Assembly (NCBI RefSeq): GCF_001969445.1
Contig: NZ_CP017297.1
Span: forward strand, 2,170,001 to 2,234,000
DNA length: 64,000 nt
DNA from: Brachybacterium sp. P6-10-X1
Lineage (GTDB): Bacteria; Actinomycetota; Actinomycetes; Actinomycetales; Dermabacteraceae
Reading direction: 5' to 3'
Shown here: positions 44,109-52,953 of the stretch, in pieces
Numbering within the stretch: the first letter of the stretch is position 1
Layout of the letters: every line of letters begins with the position of its first letter
Program-made: the position numbers and the translations under genes
The notes under the pieces: model-generated
Databases searched by the model: none
What the model saw: the letters and a program-made list of their open reading frames with translations, nothing else
What the model was told of the DNA's origin: nothing

Positions 44109-45595
44109 GGACCGAGGCGGGGCTGGTGCTCGAAGGGCGCTACGAACTCACGTCCCTGATCGCCACCGGCGGCATGGGGCAGGTCTGGAAGGGCCGCGAC
44201 CAGGAGCTGGAGCGCGACGTGGCCATCAAGGTGCTGCGCGAGGAGTACGCGGGCGACGAGGGCTTCCTCAAGCGGTTCCGGGCGGAGGCCCGCCACACCG
44301 CGGCCCTCTCGCACGACGCGATCGCGGCCCTGTACGACTACGGGGAGCTCGACGGGCGCGCCTACATCGTCATGGAGCTCTGCCCGGGACGTCCGCTGTC
44401 GGACATCATCGAGGAGAACACCGGCGGGCTGCCCGAGAAGCGGGTCGTCTCCATCCTCGTCGAGCTGGCCCGTGCGCTGGACGCCGCCCATTCCAAGGGT
44501 GTCGTCCACCGTGATGTGAAGCCGGAGAACGTGCTGGTCGACGAAGAGAACGACTGGTCCATGAAGATCACCGACTTCGGGATCGCCCGCAGCAAGGACC
44601 AGGCGCGGCTGACCAAGACCGGGCTGGTGATGGGCACCGCCCAGTACCTCTCCCCCGAGCAGGCGATGGGCAAGCAGGCCACCTCGCTGTCGGACATCTA
44701 CGCGCTGGGGATCGTGGCCTACGAGATGCTGGTGGGGCACCGCCCCTTCACCGGCTCCAGTCAGGTCGAGATCGCGATGGCCCAGGTCAAGCAGCAGCCG
44801 CCGGAGCTGCCGGAGACGCTCAGCGCGGATCTGCGCCAGCTGGTGATGATGACCCTGGCCAAGGCCCCGGCGAACCGTCCCCGCTCGGCGGCGGCGGTGG
44901 CCCGGATCCTCGAGGCGATCCAGCGCGGCGTCGAGCCCCGCTTCACGACCGGGGCGATCCCCCTCACCCGCGTCGAGGACCACGACTGGACGGGGGAGAA
45001 TGCCGTGCGGTCCCCCGGCTCGGGCCACGGCTCCGGTCCCGAGCGCGAGCGGCCCGGGGCCTCGCCGACCGGGACCCGGACGGCCGCCATGCCGCTGCCG
45101 ATGTCCGGTCGTGGGCGCGGCGTCCGTCACCGCTCGGGCGCCTCGGCGGCCTCCGGCGGTTCGGCGCTGTCGGGACCGTCGGCGCCCTCGGCGAGGTCGG
45201 CCGCCTCCCCGGCGCCGCCGCCGGGTACCCCGCGCACGGCATCGGCGGAGCACTCGGCCGCGAGTCCCGCGGCGGGACGTTCCCGCCGTCCGACGGCCGG
45301 CGGTCCGGAGCGGGCCACGGCGCCCGGCGCCCTGGGCGACGTGGACACCGCCGCCTCGGAGCGCACGGTCCGCGGGACGTCGACGGGTCGCACCCTCGGC
45401 CCGTTCACCCTGCCCGGCCTGGTGCTGCTGATCCTGCTGGTGCTGGTGATCGCGGTGGCCGTGGCGGGCGGTCTGGGATGGCTGCCCCTGGGGGCGCTGG
45501 GCGTGGATCACCCCGGCACCGGGGACGCGGCCTCAGCACGTACGATGATCGAATCGGTCGGTGTCGACCACGGCACGAGGACAGGTGTTCAGTGA
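44105..45595 (+). CDS. pknA: Ser/Thr protein kinase PknA-like
   Basis: Hanks-type receptor kinase of 496 residues. The kinase domain (~12-275) has the Gly loop ATGGMGQVWKG, Lys42 in VAIKVL, the catalytic Asp137 in HRDVKPEN, DFG at 157 and the P+1 loop GTAQYLSPEQA. A long Ala/Ser/Pro/Arg linker leads to one membrane helix near 440-465 (LVLLILLVLVIAVAVAGG) and a short outer tail without sensor domain, as in PknA. It phosphorylates division and wall proteins. GTGA overlap with pknB. Confidence 0.93.
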   Translation: MRTEAGLVLEGRYELTSLIATGGMGQVWKGRDQELERDVAIKVLREEYAGDEGFLKRFRAEARHTAALSHDAIAALYDYGELDGRAYIVMELCPGRPLSDIIEENTGGLPEKRVVSILVELARALDAAHSKGVVHRDVKPENVLVDEENDWSMKITDFGIARSKDQARLTKTGLVMGTAQYLSPEQAMGKQATSLSDIYALGIVAYEMLVGHRPFTGSSQVEIAMAQVKQQPPELPETLSADLRQLVMMTLAKAPANRPRSAAAVARILEAIQRGVEPRFTTGAIPLTRVEDHDWTGENAVRSPGSGHGSGPERERPGASPTGTRTAAMPLPMSGRGRGVRHRSGASAASGGSALSGPSAPSARSAASPAPPPGTPRTASAEHSAASPAAGRSRRPTAGGPERATAPGALGDVDTAASERTVRGTSTGRTLGPFTLPGLVLLILLVLVIAVAVAGGLGWLPLGALGVDHPGTGDAASARTMIESVGVDHGTRTGVQ

Positions 45596-47799
45596 GCGAA
45601 GAGAACGTGGTCCTGGAGGGCCGCTACACCCTGGGGAAGATCCTCGGGACCGGCGGCATGGCCGAGGTGTTCCTGGCGGAGGACACCCGCCTTCACCGCA
45701 CGGTCGCCGTCAAGGTGCTGCGCTCGGACCTCGCCCGCGATGCGAACTTCCAGGAGAGGTTCCGCCGCGAGGCCCACAGCGCCGCCGCCCTGAACCATCC
45801 GTCGATCGTCGCGGTCTACGACACCGGCGAGGAGCATCAGAGGACGGTCACCGGCGCGGACGTCACCATCCCGTACATCGTGATGGAGTACGTGCACGGC
45901 ACCACCCTGCGCGAGCACATCGATCCCGAGAACCCGATGGGCGCCCGCAAGGCCGGGGAGATCATGGTCGCGCTGCTGAGCGCCTTGGAGTACTCGCACC
46001 GGGCCGGGATCGTCCACCGCGACATCAAGCCCGGCAACGTGATGATCAACGACGCCGGCGCGGTCAAGGTGATGGACTTCGGCATCGCCCGGGCGATCGC
46101 GGACGCCACCAGCGCGATGACCGCCACCCAGGCCGTCATGGGAACCGCCCAGTACCTCTCCCCCGAGCAGGCCCGCGGCCAGCTGGTCGATGCCCGCTCC
46201 GACATCTACTCCGCCGCCTGCGTGATGTACGAGCTGATGACGGGCCGTCCGCCGTTCACCGGCGACACCCCGGTCTCCATCGCCTACCAGCACGTGCGGG
46301 AGCAGCCGCAGCCCCCGTCGGCGTACAACCCGTCGATCACCCCGGAGCTGGACGCGGTGATCCTCACCGGTCTCGCCAAGGACCGCGAGGAGCGCTATCC
46401 GAGCGCGGTCGCCTTCTCGCGCGACATCGCCGCCGTGGTCGCCGGGCGCACCCCGGCCCTCGTCGGCGGAGCGGTCCCGGCCGGTGCCGACGGGCAGGCG
46501 ACGACCGTGCTGGACCCGATGGACGACGCCACCGAGGCACTGCCGGCGATGGCGGGCGTCGGCGCCGCGGGCGCCGGGGCACGGGCCTCCGAGTGGTCCA
46601 CGGACCCGACTCCGATCGCCACCGGGGCGGGGTCGCCGCACTCCCCCGACGAGGTCGAGCACGAGCCCGAGCGCAAGCGTCCCTGGTGGCTGATCATCCT
46701 GGTGATCGTCGCCGTGCTGGCGCTGATCGGTGCCGCGCTGGCCGTCCTGCGTCCCTGGGACACCGGGCCGGAGATGGTGCCGGTCCCGGAGCTGGCCGGA
46801 CAGACCGAGGAGGACGCGAGCTCGCTGCTCGACGACGCCGGCCTCGAGGGGGAGTTCACCTCGGCCGAGTCCCAGGACGTCGACGAGGGCGTGGTCATCG
46901 AGTCCACCCCCGGAGAGGGTGAGGAGGTCGCCGTCGGCTCCACCGTCGAGGTGACCGTCTCGGCCGGCCCGGAGGCGGTGACCGTCCCCGACGACCTGGT
47001 GGGCATGACGCGCGATGAGGCCGAGAGCGCTCTCGCGGACGTCGGCCTCGTGATGGTCGAGGGGGAGCCGGAGGATGCTCCGCAGGAGAAGGGCACCGTC
47101 ACCGGCGCCACCCCGCAGGGCGGCGCCAGTGCGGAGAAGGGCTCCGAGGTCGAGGTGCGCTTCGCCTCGGGCGATGTCGAGGTGCCCAATGTCGAGGGCA
47201 CCGACGTCGACCAGGCCACCGAGACCCTCGAGGGCTCCGGTTTCGAGGTGCCCGAGCCCTCCGAGAAGGAGACCACCGACGCCGATCCCGGGACCGTGCT
47301 CAGCCAGACCCCGACGGCCGACAGCGGCACCGCCCCCTACGGCTCCACCGTCTCGCTGGTGGTGGCGGCGGCCCCGGGTCCGGTGACGGTCCCGAACGTC
47401 ACCGGGCACACCCTCTCCGAGGCCCAGAAGACCCTCGGGGACGCCGGCTTCGGCATCGACACCCAGCAGGAGGCCTCCGACTCCGTGGAGGAGGGCCGCG
47501 TGATCCGGACCGAACCCGGCGCGAACGAGAAGGCCGAACGGGGATCCACGGTCAACATCGTGGTCTCCAGCGGGCCGGAGGACTCCCCGACGCCGACGGA
47601 TTCGCCCAGCGACGCGCCCGGTGAGACGCCCAGCGATGCACCGAGCGAGAGCCCGACGCCCAGCGAGACCCCGTCGGACGAGCCCAGCGACCCTCCCAGC
47701 GATAACGGAGGCGGCGCGAACGGCAACGCCGACGGCACCGCGAACGGAGCTGCGAACGGCAGTGCCGGCGACCGCGGGACGGGGAACGGGAATGACTGA
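45592..47799 (+). CDS. pknB: Ser/Thr protein kinase PknB with PASTA domains
   Basis: Receptor kinase of 735 residues sensing muropeptides or lipid II. The kinase domain (~10-275) has GTGGMAEVFLAE, Lys41, HRDIKPGN (Asp144), DFG (162) and an activation loop with Thr residues before GTAQYLSPEQA. One membrane helix lies near 363-385 (WWLIILVIVAVLALIGAALA). Four PASTA repeats follow (~395-665), then a low-complexity tail of Asp/Ser/Pro/Thr and Gly/Asn repeats. GTG 45592 overlaps pknA; the stop overlaps the amidotransferase gene by 8 bases. Confidence 0.95.
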   Translation: MSEENVVLEGRYTLGKILGTGGMAEVFLAEDTRLHRTVAVKVLRSDLARDANFQERFRREAHSAAALNHPSIVAVYDTGEEHQRTVTGADVTIPYIVMEYVHGTTLREHIDPENPMGARKAGEIMVALLSALEYSHRAGIVHRDIKPGNVMINDAGAVKVMDFGIARAIADATSAMTATQAVMGTAQYLSPEQARGQLVDARSDIYSAACVMYELMTGRPPFTGDTPVSIAYQHVREQPQPPSAYNPSITPELDAVILTGLAKDREERYPSAVAFSRDIAAVVAGRTPALVGGAVPAGADGQATTVLDPMDDATEALPAMAGVGAAGAGARASEWSTDPTPIATGAGSPHSPDEVEHEPERKRPWWLIILVIVAVLALIGAALAVLRPWDTGPEMVPVPELAGQTEEDASSLLDDAGLEGEFTSAESQDVDEGVVIESTPGEGEEVAVGSTVEVTVSAGPEAVTVPDDLVGMTRDEAESALADVGLVMVEGEPEDAPQEKGTVTGATPQGGASAEKGSEVEVRFASGDVEVPNVEGTDVDQATETLEGSGFEVPEPSEKETTDADPGTVLSQTPTADSGTAPYGSTVSLVVAAAPGPVTVPNVTGHTLSEAQKTLGDAGFGIDTQQEASDSVEEGRVIRTEPGANEKAERGSTVNIVVSSGPEDSPTPTDSPSDAPGETPSDAPSESPTPSETPSDEPSDPPSDNGGGANGNADGTANGAANGSAGDRGTGNGND

Positions 47800-48484
47800 G
47801 CCGGGGACGTCCGCCGCGGGCGGGACCGGGACGAGCGCGCCCGGCGCGCGCGTCCTCGTGATCGACAACTACGACAGCTTCGTCTACACGATCGTCGGCT
47901 ACCTGCAGCAGATGGGCGCGCAGACCGTGGTGGTGCGCAATGACGAGGTGCCCGCGGACGCTGCGGGAGGTGTCGACCTGAGCGGCTTCGACGGGGTCCT
48001 GGTCTCCCCCGGCCCCGGCACCCCCAGCACCGCCGGGCGTTCGCTCGAGGTGATCGGGGCCTGCGCCGAGCACGCCGTTCCGCTGCTCGGGGTGTGCCTG
48101 GGTCACCAGGCGCTCGGCCAGTACTTCGGAGCCACCGTGGGGCACGCCCCGCAGCTCATGCACGGCCGCACCAGCGAGCTCACGCACGACGGCAGGAGCG
48201 TGTTCGCCGCCGCCCCGTCGCCGATGATCGCGACCCGGTACCACTCGCTCACGGTCGACCCGGCCACGATCCCTGCCTGCCTCGACGTCACCGCTCGCAC
48301 CGCCGACGGGATGATCATGGGGCTCGCGCACAGGGAGCTGCCGCTGCACGGCGTGCAGTTCCACCCGGAGTCGGTGCTGACCGAGAACGGCCACCTGATG
48401 CTCGCCCACTTCCTCGAGCTGTGCGACGGACGCGACGCCGTCGTGCGCTCCAAGGGGCTCGTGCCTCTGATGACCGCGGGCTGA
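47792..48484 (+). CDS. pabA: Glutamine amidotransferase, component II of aminodeoxychorismate/anthranilate synthase
   Basis: Class I amidotransferase of 230 residues that supplies ammonia to a chorismate-using synthase. RVLVIDNYDSFVY opens the domain; the nucleophile is Cys102 in LLGVCLGHQALG, and the His/Glu pair is in VQFHPESVL. No component I gene is nearby. In Mycobacterium a trpG/pabA-like gene holds this same place next to pknB. Which synthase it serves (folate or tryptophan) is not visible. ATG 47792 lies 8 bases inside the pknB end. Confidence 0.9.
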   Translation: MTEPGTSAAGGTGTSAPGARVLVIDNYDSFVYTIVGYLQQMGAQTVVVRNDEVPADAAGGVDLSGFDGVLVSPGPGTPSTAGRSLEVIGACAEHAVPLLGVCLGHQALGQYFGATVGHAPQLMHGRTSELTHDGRSVFAAAPSPMIATRYHSLTVDPATIPACLDVTARTADGMIMGLAHRELPLHGVQFHPESVLTENGHLMLAHFLELCDGRDAVVRSKGLVPLMTAG

Positions 48485-48550
48485 CCCGAGGGCCGCGGGC
48501 GATGCCGTGAGGTCACTCCGTGCGCCGACTCCGGCCGGTCGGGACGACGG

Positions 48551-48733
48551 TCAGGGTGCCGGCGTCCCGCCCCCCGCCCCGCCGACCAGGCCGTCGTTCA
48601 GCGGCAGGTAGGGGGCGATGGCGGGGAACACCCAGCCGAACAGCACCACCACCAGCGCGGCCAGCACGACCACGACGAGCAGGATCCGCGCCCACAGCGG
48701 ACCCGGCAGGTGACGGAAGAGCCAGGCGTACAT
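48551..48733 (-). CDS. Small single-helix membrane protein
   Basis: A 60-residue protein: a short amphipathic start (YAWLFRHLPGP), one strong membrane helix (ILLVVVVLAALVVVLFGWVF) and a Pro/Gly-rich tail. Small proteins of this kind follow the sortase gene in many actinobacterial division loci; function unknown. Its ATG overlaps the sortase stop by one base, and it faces the amidotransferase gene. Confidence 0.75.
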   Translation of the reverse strand: MYAWLFRHLPGPLWARILLVVVVLAALVVVLFGWVFPAIAPYLPLNDGLVGGAGGGTPAP

Positions 48734-49479
48734 CAGTTCTCCTCCGTCGACGCGAGCGCTTCGGGGATGCCGTCGTCGCGATCCGTCCAGTAGGCGAATT
48801 CGGCGTGGACGATGTACCGCTCGCGGGCGGAGTACATCGGATGGCAGGCGGTCAAGGTCATCATCGACTCGGTGGGCTCGACCCCGATCCGTCCGGGCGT
48901 CGGGGCGATCACCTCGACGGCGCTCGGATCCACGATCAGGGACTCGGTCACCTCGTAGACGTAGAAGGCGTCGGCCGTCTCGACGACGATCGGATCATCG
49001 GTCTCCAGCGCTGCGATGTCCTCGAAGACCCGTCCGTAGGTGTTGCGGTGGCCGGCCACCGAGAAGTTCCCGACCTGACCGGGCAGAGCCGTCTCGGGGT
49101 AATGCCCGGCACCCTTGACGTTCAGGACCTTCTCCAAGCTCACCCCCTCGGCGAGCGGGAAGCGCTCACGGTCGAAGGCCGGCACGTGCATGGTGGCCCA
49201 GACCTTCGTGTCCCCGAGCGTGTCGGGCACGGGCGGCGGCCCGTCCTGAGCAGGGGCGATGCGCTCCTCGTCCACGTTCCCCCACTCGTCCTCCAGACCC
49301 GCGATGATGCCGGACTGCTCACGGTCGGCCACGACATCGGTCCACCACAGCTGCCAGACCAGGAAGAGCAGCAGCAGAGCGCCCAGAGTGATGAGCAGTT
49401 CGCCGAGGACCCCGATCACCCGGCCGAGCACGGTGGCGCCGCGGGAGCGGGCGCGGTGGGCGGCGCGCGCGGCCATCAT
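48733..49479 (-). CDS. Class E sortase
   Basis: Membrane transpeptidase that attaches surface proteins to peptidoglycan, 248 residues. An N-terminal helix (VLGELLITLGALLLLFLVW) anchors it. The catalytic His is in VAGHRNTYG, the Cys in TLTACHP, the Arg in ARERYIVHAEF. Class E is inferred from overall pattern and from its place beside DUF881, crgA and pknB. ATG 49479 overlaps the DUF881 stop; a second ATG follows at once. No LAxTG-type substrate is seen in the window. Confidence 0.92.
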   Translation of the reverse strand: MMAARAAHRARSRGATVLGRVIGVLGELLITLGALLLLFLVWQLWWTDVVADREQSGIIAGLEDEWGNVDEERIAPAQDGPPPVPDTLGDTKVWATMHVPAFDRERFPLAEGVSLEKVLNVKGAGHYPETALPGQVGNFSVAGHRNTYGRVFEDIAALETDDPIVVETADAFYVYEVTESLIVDPSAVEVIAPTPGRIGVEPTESMMTLTACHPMYSARERYIVHAEFAYWTDRDDGIPEALASTEEN

Positions 49480-50201
49480 CCGGCCTGCGCCGTCTCGAGG
49501 GTCAGGGAGCCCTCGAAGGCGGGAAGGGTGGTCTCCTCGAGGGTCCTGATCTGCTCGCCGAGACCGACGAGATCGACCCATTCGCGGTAGATCTGCACGC
49601 CGGAGGCGTCGTCGAGGGCGGCGAGCATCTGCTCGGTGGGTCCGATGACGGTGATGACGAAGGGTGGGGAGTACACGCGCCCCTCGAGCAGGAGGGTGTT
49701 GCCGGCGCAGCGGAAAGCACTGTCGGCCACGACTCTCTGGTCCTGCAGCATCATCGCCTCGGCACCGCCCGCCCAGAGGGCATTGATGTAGGACTCCATG
49801 TCCTGCTGGTGGACGACGAGGTCGTCGGGCTCGACATCGTCCATGGCGCCGAGCGTACCCGTCGGCGCGTCGGTCAGGGTGATCTCCAGGGCCGGACCGC
49901 TGACCTCGCTCAGGCCGACGGCTCCCGCCATTTGGGCGCTGCGCTCCTGGACAGCGGCGTCCCCGCCGGCGGCGGACAGCTCATCGATCTCGGCACGCTT
50001 GTCGGCCACCTCGTCGGTGAGCCGTTCGATGGTGCGGCCCCTCTCGGTCAGCACGCTGACCACGTCGCCGCTCTCGTCGCGGATGGACCCGCCCCCGGAG
50101 ATCCGGGCGGTGGTCGCGAACAGCACGCCGCACAGCACCATCACGAGCGCGACGCCGACACGGCGGCGGGGACCGCGGTATCGCCCGGCGTCCTCTGCCA
50201 T
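49476..50201 (-). CDS. DUF881 family membrane protein
   Basis: A 241-residue protein with one N-terminal helix (VGVALVMVLCGVLFATTA), a coiled-coil stretch (~45-75) and an extracytoplasmic DUF881 domain with ALEITLTDAP, DLVVHQQDMESYINALW and the late ISxx-like VITVIGP. The family is common in Actinobacteria and Firmicutes near division genes; its role is unknown. I prefer ATG 50201 over GTG 50207 because GAGG stands 7 bases before the ATG but only one base before the GTG. Confidence 0.87.
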   Translation of the reverse strand: MAEDAGRYRGPRRRVGVALVMVLCGVLFATTARISGGGSIRDESGDVVSVLTERGRTIERLTDEVADKRAEIDELSAAGGDAAVQERSAQMAGAVGLSEVSGPALEITLTDAPTGTLGAMDDVEPDDLVVHQQDMESYINALWAGGAEAMMLQDQRVVADSAFRCAGNTLLLEGRVYSPPFVITVIGPTEQMLAALDDASGVQIYREWVDLVGLGEQIRTLEETTLPAFEGSLTLETAQAG

Positions 50202-50315
50202 GCTCACACCTCGCTTCGCGTGCTCGTCCGACGACCATTACCCTAGGCCAAGGTCCGCATCGGCGGGCCCGTGCGCCACGCCGCACGACAGGCCGCTTCG
50301 AGGGAGCACCGTTTC

Positions 50316-50978
50316 ATGGCCAAGAGCAGGAAGAAGTCGTCGGCGCAGGCCGCGTCGAAGGCCACGGCCGGGACGACGGCCGCCCAGCCCGGGGCGGACG
50401 ATCTCGACGACCTCTCCCCCGACTCCGCCGACGCCGCGGCCGGGGACGACGCCCAGAGCACCGCCACGGATGCCGAGGAGACGGGGACGGACGGCACCGC
50501 GCCGAGCGACCCTGCGGAGAGCGGATCCGGCGGGAGCGGTTCCACGACAGAGAGCACAACGCGCGCTTCCGGCAAGGATCCCGTCGCGCGGACGAAGGGT
50601 GCCGGCAAGGACACCGTCGCGGCGAAGGGCTCGGGCAAGGGCAAGGGCTCGAAGGCCGCGACGTCCGGCAAGGGCTCTGCCGGCGCCGCGGGCAGCGAGG
50701 TCAGCGAGAAGGCGAAGGACGCCACCCGCGCCGGGTCGCCGAAGAAGGCCGCGGCGGCGGAGTCCGCGCGGACGACGGGGCGGCGGGTCGCCGCCGAGGC
50801 GCCGAACCCCGCCTGGCTCGCCCCCACCGCCGTCGTGCTCCTCCTCGTGGGCCTGGCCTACCTGGTCGCCTTCTACCTCTCGGCCGGCGCGCTGCCGCTG
50901 CCGATCGGGGACTGGAACCTCGCCGCAGGATTCGGCGTGATGCTCGTCGGCGGCGGCATGCTCATGTTCTGGAAGTAG
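50316..50978 (+). CDS. crgA: Cell division protein CrgA with a long N-terminal extension
   Basis: CrgA is a small membrane protein that coordinates septum and wall enzymes. The C-terminal ~80 residues hold the domain with two helices (APTAVVLLLVGLAYLVAFYL and FGVMLVGGGMLMFW) and the NPAWLAP lead-in. Ahead of it lie ~140 residues of low complexity rich in Ala, Lys, Ser, Thr, Gly and Asp, whereas typical CrgA is under 100 residues. ATG 50316 is followed by the normal MAKSRKK beginning, so the extension is an insertion between the start and the membrane part. It diverges from the DUF881 gene. Confidence 0.88.
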   Translation: MAKSRKKSSAQAASKATAGTTAAQPGADDLDDLSPDSADAAAGDDAQSTATDAEETGTDGTAPSDPAESGSGGSGSTTESTTRASGKDPVARTKGAGKDTVAAKGSGKGKGSKAATSGKGSAGAAGSEVSEKAKDATRAGSPKKAAAAESARTTGRRVAAEAPNPAWLAPTAVVLLLVGLAYLVAFYLSAGALPLPIGDWNLAAGFGVMLVGGGMLMFWK

Positions 50979-51138
50979 GATCCGGCGCTCGCGAGGGGAC
51001 GCCCTCGACCGGCCGAGATCCCGCGCGATGGGGAGTTCTCCCCACCGCGGATCTCGTCGTGCCCAGGTACGCTGGACCCGTCGTCGCCCGCGGTCCGGGC
51101 GCGCCGCGGTCCACAGATCCTGACCCGACGGGGGAACC

Positions 51139-52152
51139 ATGAACACCATCTCGGCTCGGCGCCGGCTTCTGGCCGCGCTCGTCCTGCCGTTCGTCCTGCT
51201 GCTGGCCGGGTGCGGGCGCCTCAGCGCTGACTTCGACATCAAGGACGTCGACACCATCGCCATCGCGATGGACTTCGGCCTGGACAAGAACGTCCTCGAG
51301 ACCATGGGGGAGAGCTTCGACTCCCCGGACGCGATGTGCGATGACCTGATGGGGGACATGAACGACGACCTCCTGTCCGCCCCGGTCGAGGCCTACGAGG
51401 ACGGCGACATCTGGGGCTGCCGCATCTCCGGCACCAGCACCCGCGCGGACTTCGGGGAGGGCCTCGACCTGACCGAGCAGGACGGCGAGTACCACTTCGT
51501 CATGGATCTCGGATCCGAGGGCATCAACCAGTCGGACCTCGACACACTGGGCTCGATGTACGGCATCGACGTCTCGGCCTTCGAGTTCGAGGTCACGTTC
51601 ACCTTCCCGGGCAAGGTCCTGGAGTCCCAGGGCGGGACCATCGACGGCAGCACCGTCACCTACACCGACGTCGTCGAGTTCTCCCAGGGCGTGGACATCA
51701 CCGCCGAGGCCGGTGGCTTCCCCTGGATCGTCGTGATCATCATCGTGGTGGTCGTCGGGTTCTTCCTGCTGCTCGCGATCGCGGCGGTCATCTTCTTCGT
51801 GATCCGTGCCCGCCGGAACAAGGGCGGCTCCAGCGGCCCCGGCGGCTCCGCCATGAACGCCCCGGCGGCCTTCGGCGGTGCGGCCGGTGCGGCCTCGATG
51901 TCCTCCGGCAGCGCTCCGCCCGCGCCCCCGCAGGGAGGCCAGCCGTGGGGGCAGGGCACACCTCCTCCTCCCGCCGCGCCCCAAGGAGACCAGGGCCAGC
52001 CGTGGGGCCAGCCTCCGCAGCCGGGACAGCAGGGCGGTCAGGATCAGCAGGGGCAGAGCTGGAACCAGCCGCCGCAGCCCGGCCAGCAGGACGGCGGCGC
52101 CCAGCCGCCGCAGGATCCCTGGAGCCGTCCGCCGCAGCCTCCGGGACAGTGA
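51139..52152 (+). CDS. LppM-like lipoprotein with membrane helix and Pro/Gln tail
   Basis: A 337-residue protein of the LppM (DUF3153) group. A signal peptide ends in the lipobox LLAGC. The exported domain (~27-195) is followed by a strong membrane helix (WIVVIIIVVVVGFFLLLAIA) and then a cytoplasmic tail of repeated Pro/Gln/Gly units such as QPPQPGQQ. The LppM domain is thought to bind lipid-like ligands in mycobacteria; the role here is unknown. It is a single gene, with tRNA-Arg downstream. Confidence 0.85.
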   Translation: MNTISARRRLLAALVLPFVLLLAGCGRLSADFDIKDVDTIAIAMDFGLDKNVLETMGESFDSPDAMCDDLMGDMNDDLLSAPVEAYEDGDIWGCRISGTSTRADFGEGLDLTEQDGEYHFVMDLGSEGINQSDLDTLGSMYGIDVSAFEFEVTFTFPGKVLESQGGTIDGSTVTYTDVVEFSQGVDITAEAGGFPWIVVIIIVVVVGFFLLLAIAAVIFFVIRARRNKGGSSGPGGSAMNAPAAFGGAAGAASMSSGSAPPAPPQGGQPWGQGTPPPPAAPQGDQGQPWGQPPQPGQQGGQDQQGQSWNQPPQPGQQDGGAQPPQDPWSRPPQPPGQ

Positions 52153-52207
52153 TCCGCGGGTCGGCGCGCCCCTCCAGGACCGTGTGAGCAGGGTCATGAC
52201 CCCTGGA

Positions 52208-52236
52208 TTGGCGCCCACCTGGGCCGAGCATTAGAC
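52208..52236 (+). promoter_or_regulatory. Promoter of tRNA-Arg
   Basis: TTGGCG (52208-52213), a 17-base spacer and TTAGAC (52231-52236) lie about 25 bases before the tRNA 5' end. This is among the best consensus matches in the window. Confidence 0.6.
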
Positions 52237-52260
52237 TCGAGCAGGTCGGAACGCCGACAA

Positions 52261-52333
52261 GCGCCCGTAGCTTAACGGATAGAGCATCTGACTACGGATC
52301 AGAAGGTTGGGGGTTCGAATCCCTCCGGGCGCA
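52261..52333 (+). tRNA. tRNA-Arg (ACG)
   Basis: A normal 73-base cloverleaf: acceptor GCGCCCG/CGGGCGC, D arm GCTT...GAGC (one G-U), anticodon stem TCTGA/TCAGA with loop CTACGGA, T arm with TTCGAAT, discriminator A. The ACG anticodon is edited to ICG and reads CGU, CGC and CGA. CCA is not encoded. Confidence 0.95.
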
Positions 52334-52342
52334 CTTTTGTGG

Positions 52343-52387
52343 ACGAAGCCCCTCACAGCATCGAATCGATGCGGTGAGGGGCTTCGT
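52343..52387. terminator. Very long hairpin after tRNA-Arg
   Basis: ACGAAGCCCCTCAC-A-GCATCGA (52343-52364) pairs with TCGATGC-G-GTGAGGGGCTTCGT (52366-52387): 21 base pairs with one internal A/G mismatch and a one-base centre, so in RNA the last pairs would open to form a loop. It probably ends tRNA transcription; the size is unusual. Short GC repeats (GTCGGGCACG and GTCGTGC) fill the next ~150 bases up to the ArsR gene stop. Confidence 0.6.
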
Positions 52388-52549
52388 CGTGCAGGTCGTG
52401 CGCGGACGTGCGGGTCGTGCGCGCAGTACGGCCTGACGCGTCGGATACGGGGACCCATAGCGACGCGTCGGACGGCAAGCCCGGGCGCCGTCGGGCACGG
52501 GCACCGTCGGGCACGAGGGCCGTCGGCACGAGGAGAGCGACACTGCCGC

Positions 52550-52897
52550 TCAGTAGCTGTGCGGGTCCAGTTCTCTGGCCGCCCCCGTGACGTGCTCGGC
52601 ATGCGAGAGGGTCTCGGTCAGCAGGCGGCGCACGTGCTGGTCCCTGGCACGGTAGTAGGCGAAGGTGCCCTCCTTGCGGCTCTCCACCAGCCCCGACAAC
52701 CGCAGCTTCGCCAGATGCTGGCTGACCGCTGCGGGCGTCGCCCCGACGGCTTCGGCGAGCGCATTGACGCTGGACTCCCCCTGGAACAGCGCCCAGAGGA
52801 TCTTCACCCGCGTCGGATCCGAGAGCATGCGGAAGGTGCTCGCGGCGATCTGCGCATGCTCCTCGTCGGGAACGGCACGCACGGGCTCCTCATGCAT
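52550..52897 (-). CDS. ArsR/SmtB-family metal sensor, CzrA-like
   Basis: Winged-helix repressor of 115 residues. MLSDPTRVKILWAL opens the HTH domain and GATPAAVSQHLAKLRLSGLVES holds the recognition helix. The C-terminal helix carries the SmtB/CzrA alpha-5 zinc/cobalt site, Asp-x-His-x10-His-x2-His, in ARDQHVRRLLTETLSHAEH. It diverges from a CDF exporter and should repress it until metal binds. I chose ATG 52897; an upstream ATG at 52930 is possible but lies inside the exporter promoter. Confidence 0.9.
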   Translation of the reverse strand: MHEEPVRAVPDEEHAQIAASTFRMLSDPTRVKILWALFQGESSVNALAEAVGATPAAVSQHLAKLRLSGLVESRKEGTFAYYRARDQHVRRLLTETLSHAEHVTGAARELDPHSY

Positions 52898-52917
52898 GCC
52901 CCCATCGTACGGGGAAC

Positions 52918-52947
52918 TTGCTATCTGCATGCTTGCGCGGATACATT
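52918..52947 (+). promoter_or_regulatory. Leaderless promoter of the CDF exporter, overlapping ArsR operator region
   Basis: TTGCTA (52918-52923), 18 bases, TACATT (52942-52947), then 6 bases to the GTG at 52954, so the start codon is probably the transcript 5' end. The spacer includes an imperfect TATC...GATA symmetric element (52922-52943) that may be the operator for the divergent ArsR protein. Confidence 0.5.
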
Positions 52948-52953
52948 GCTACG

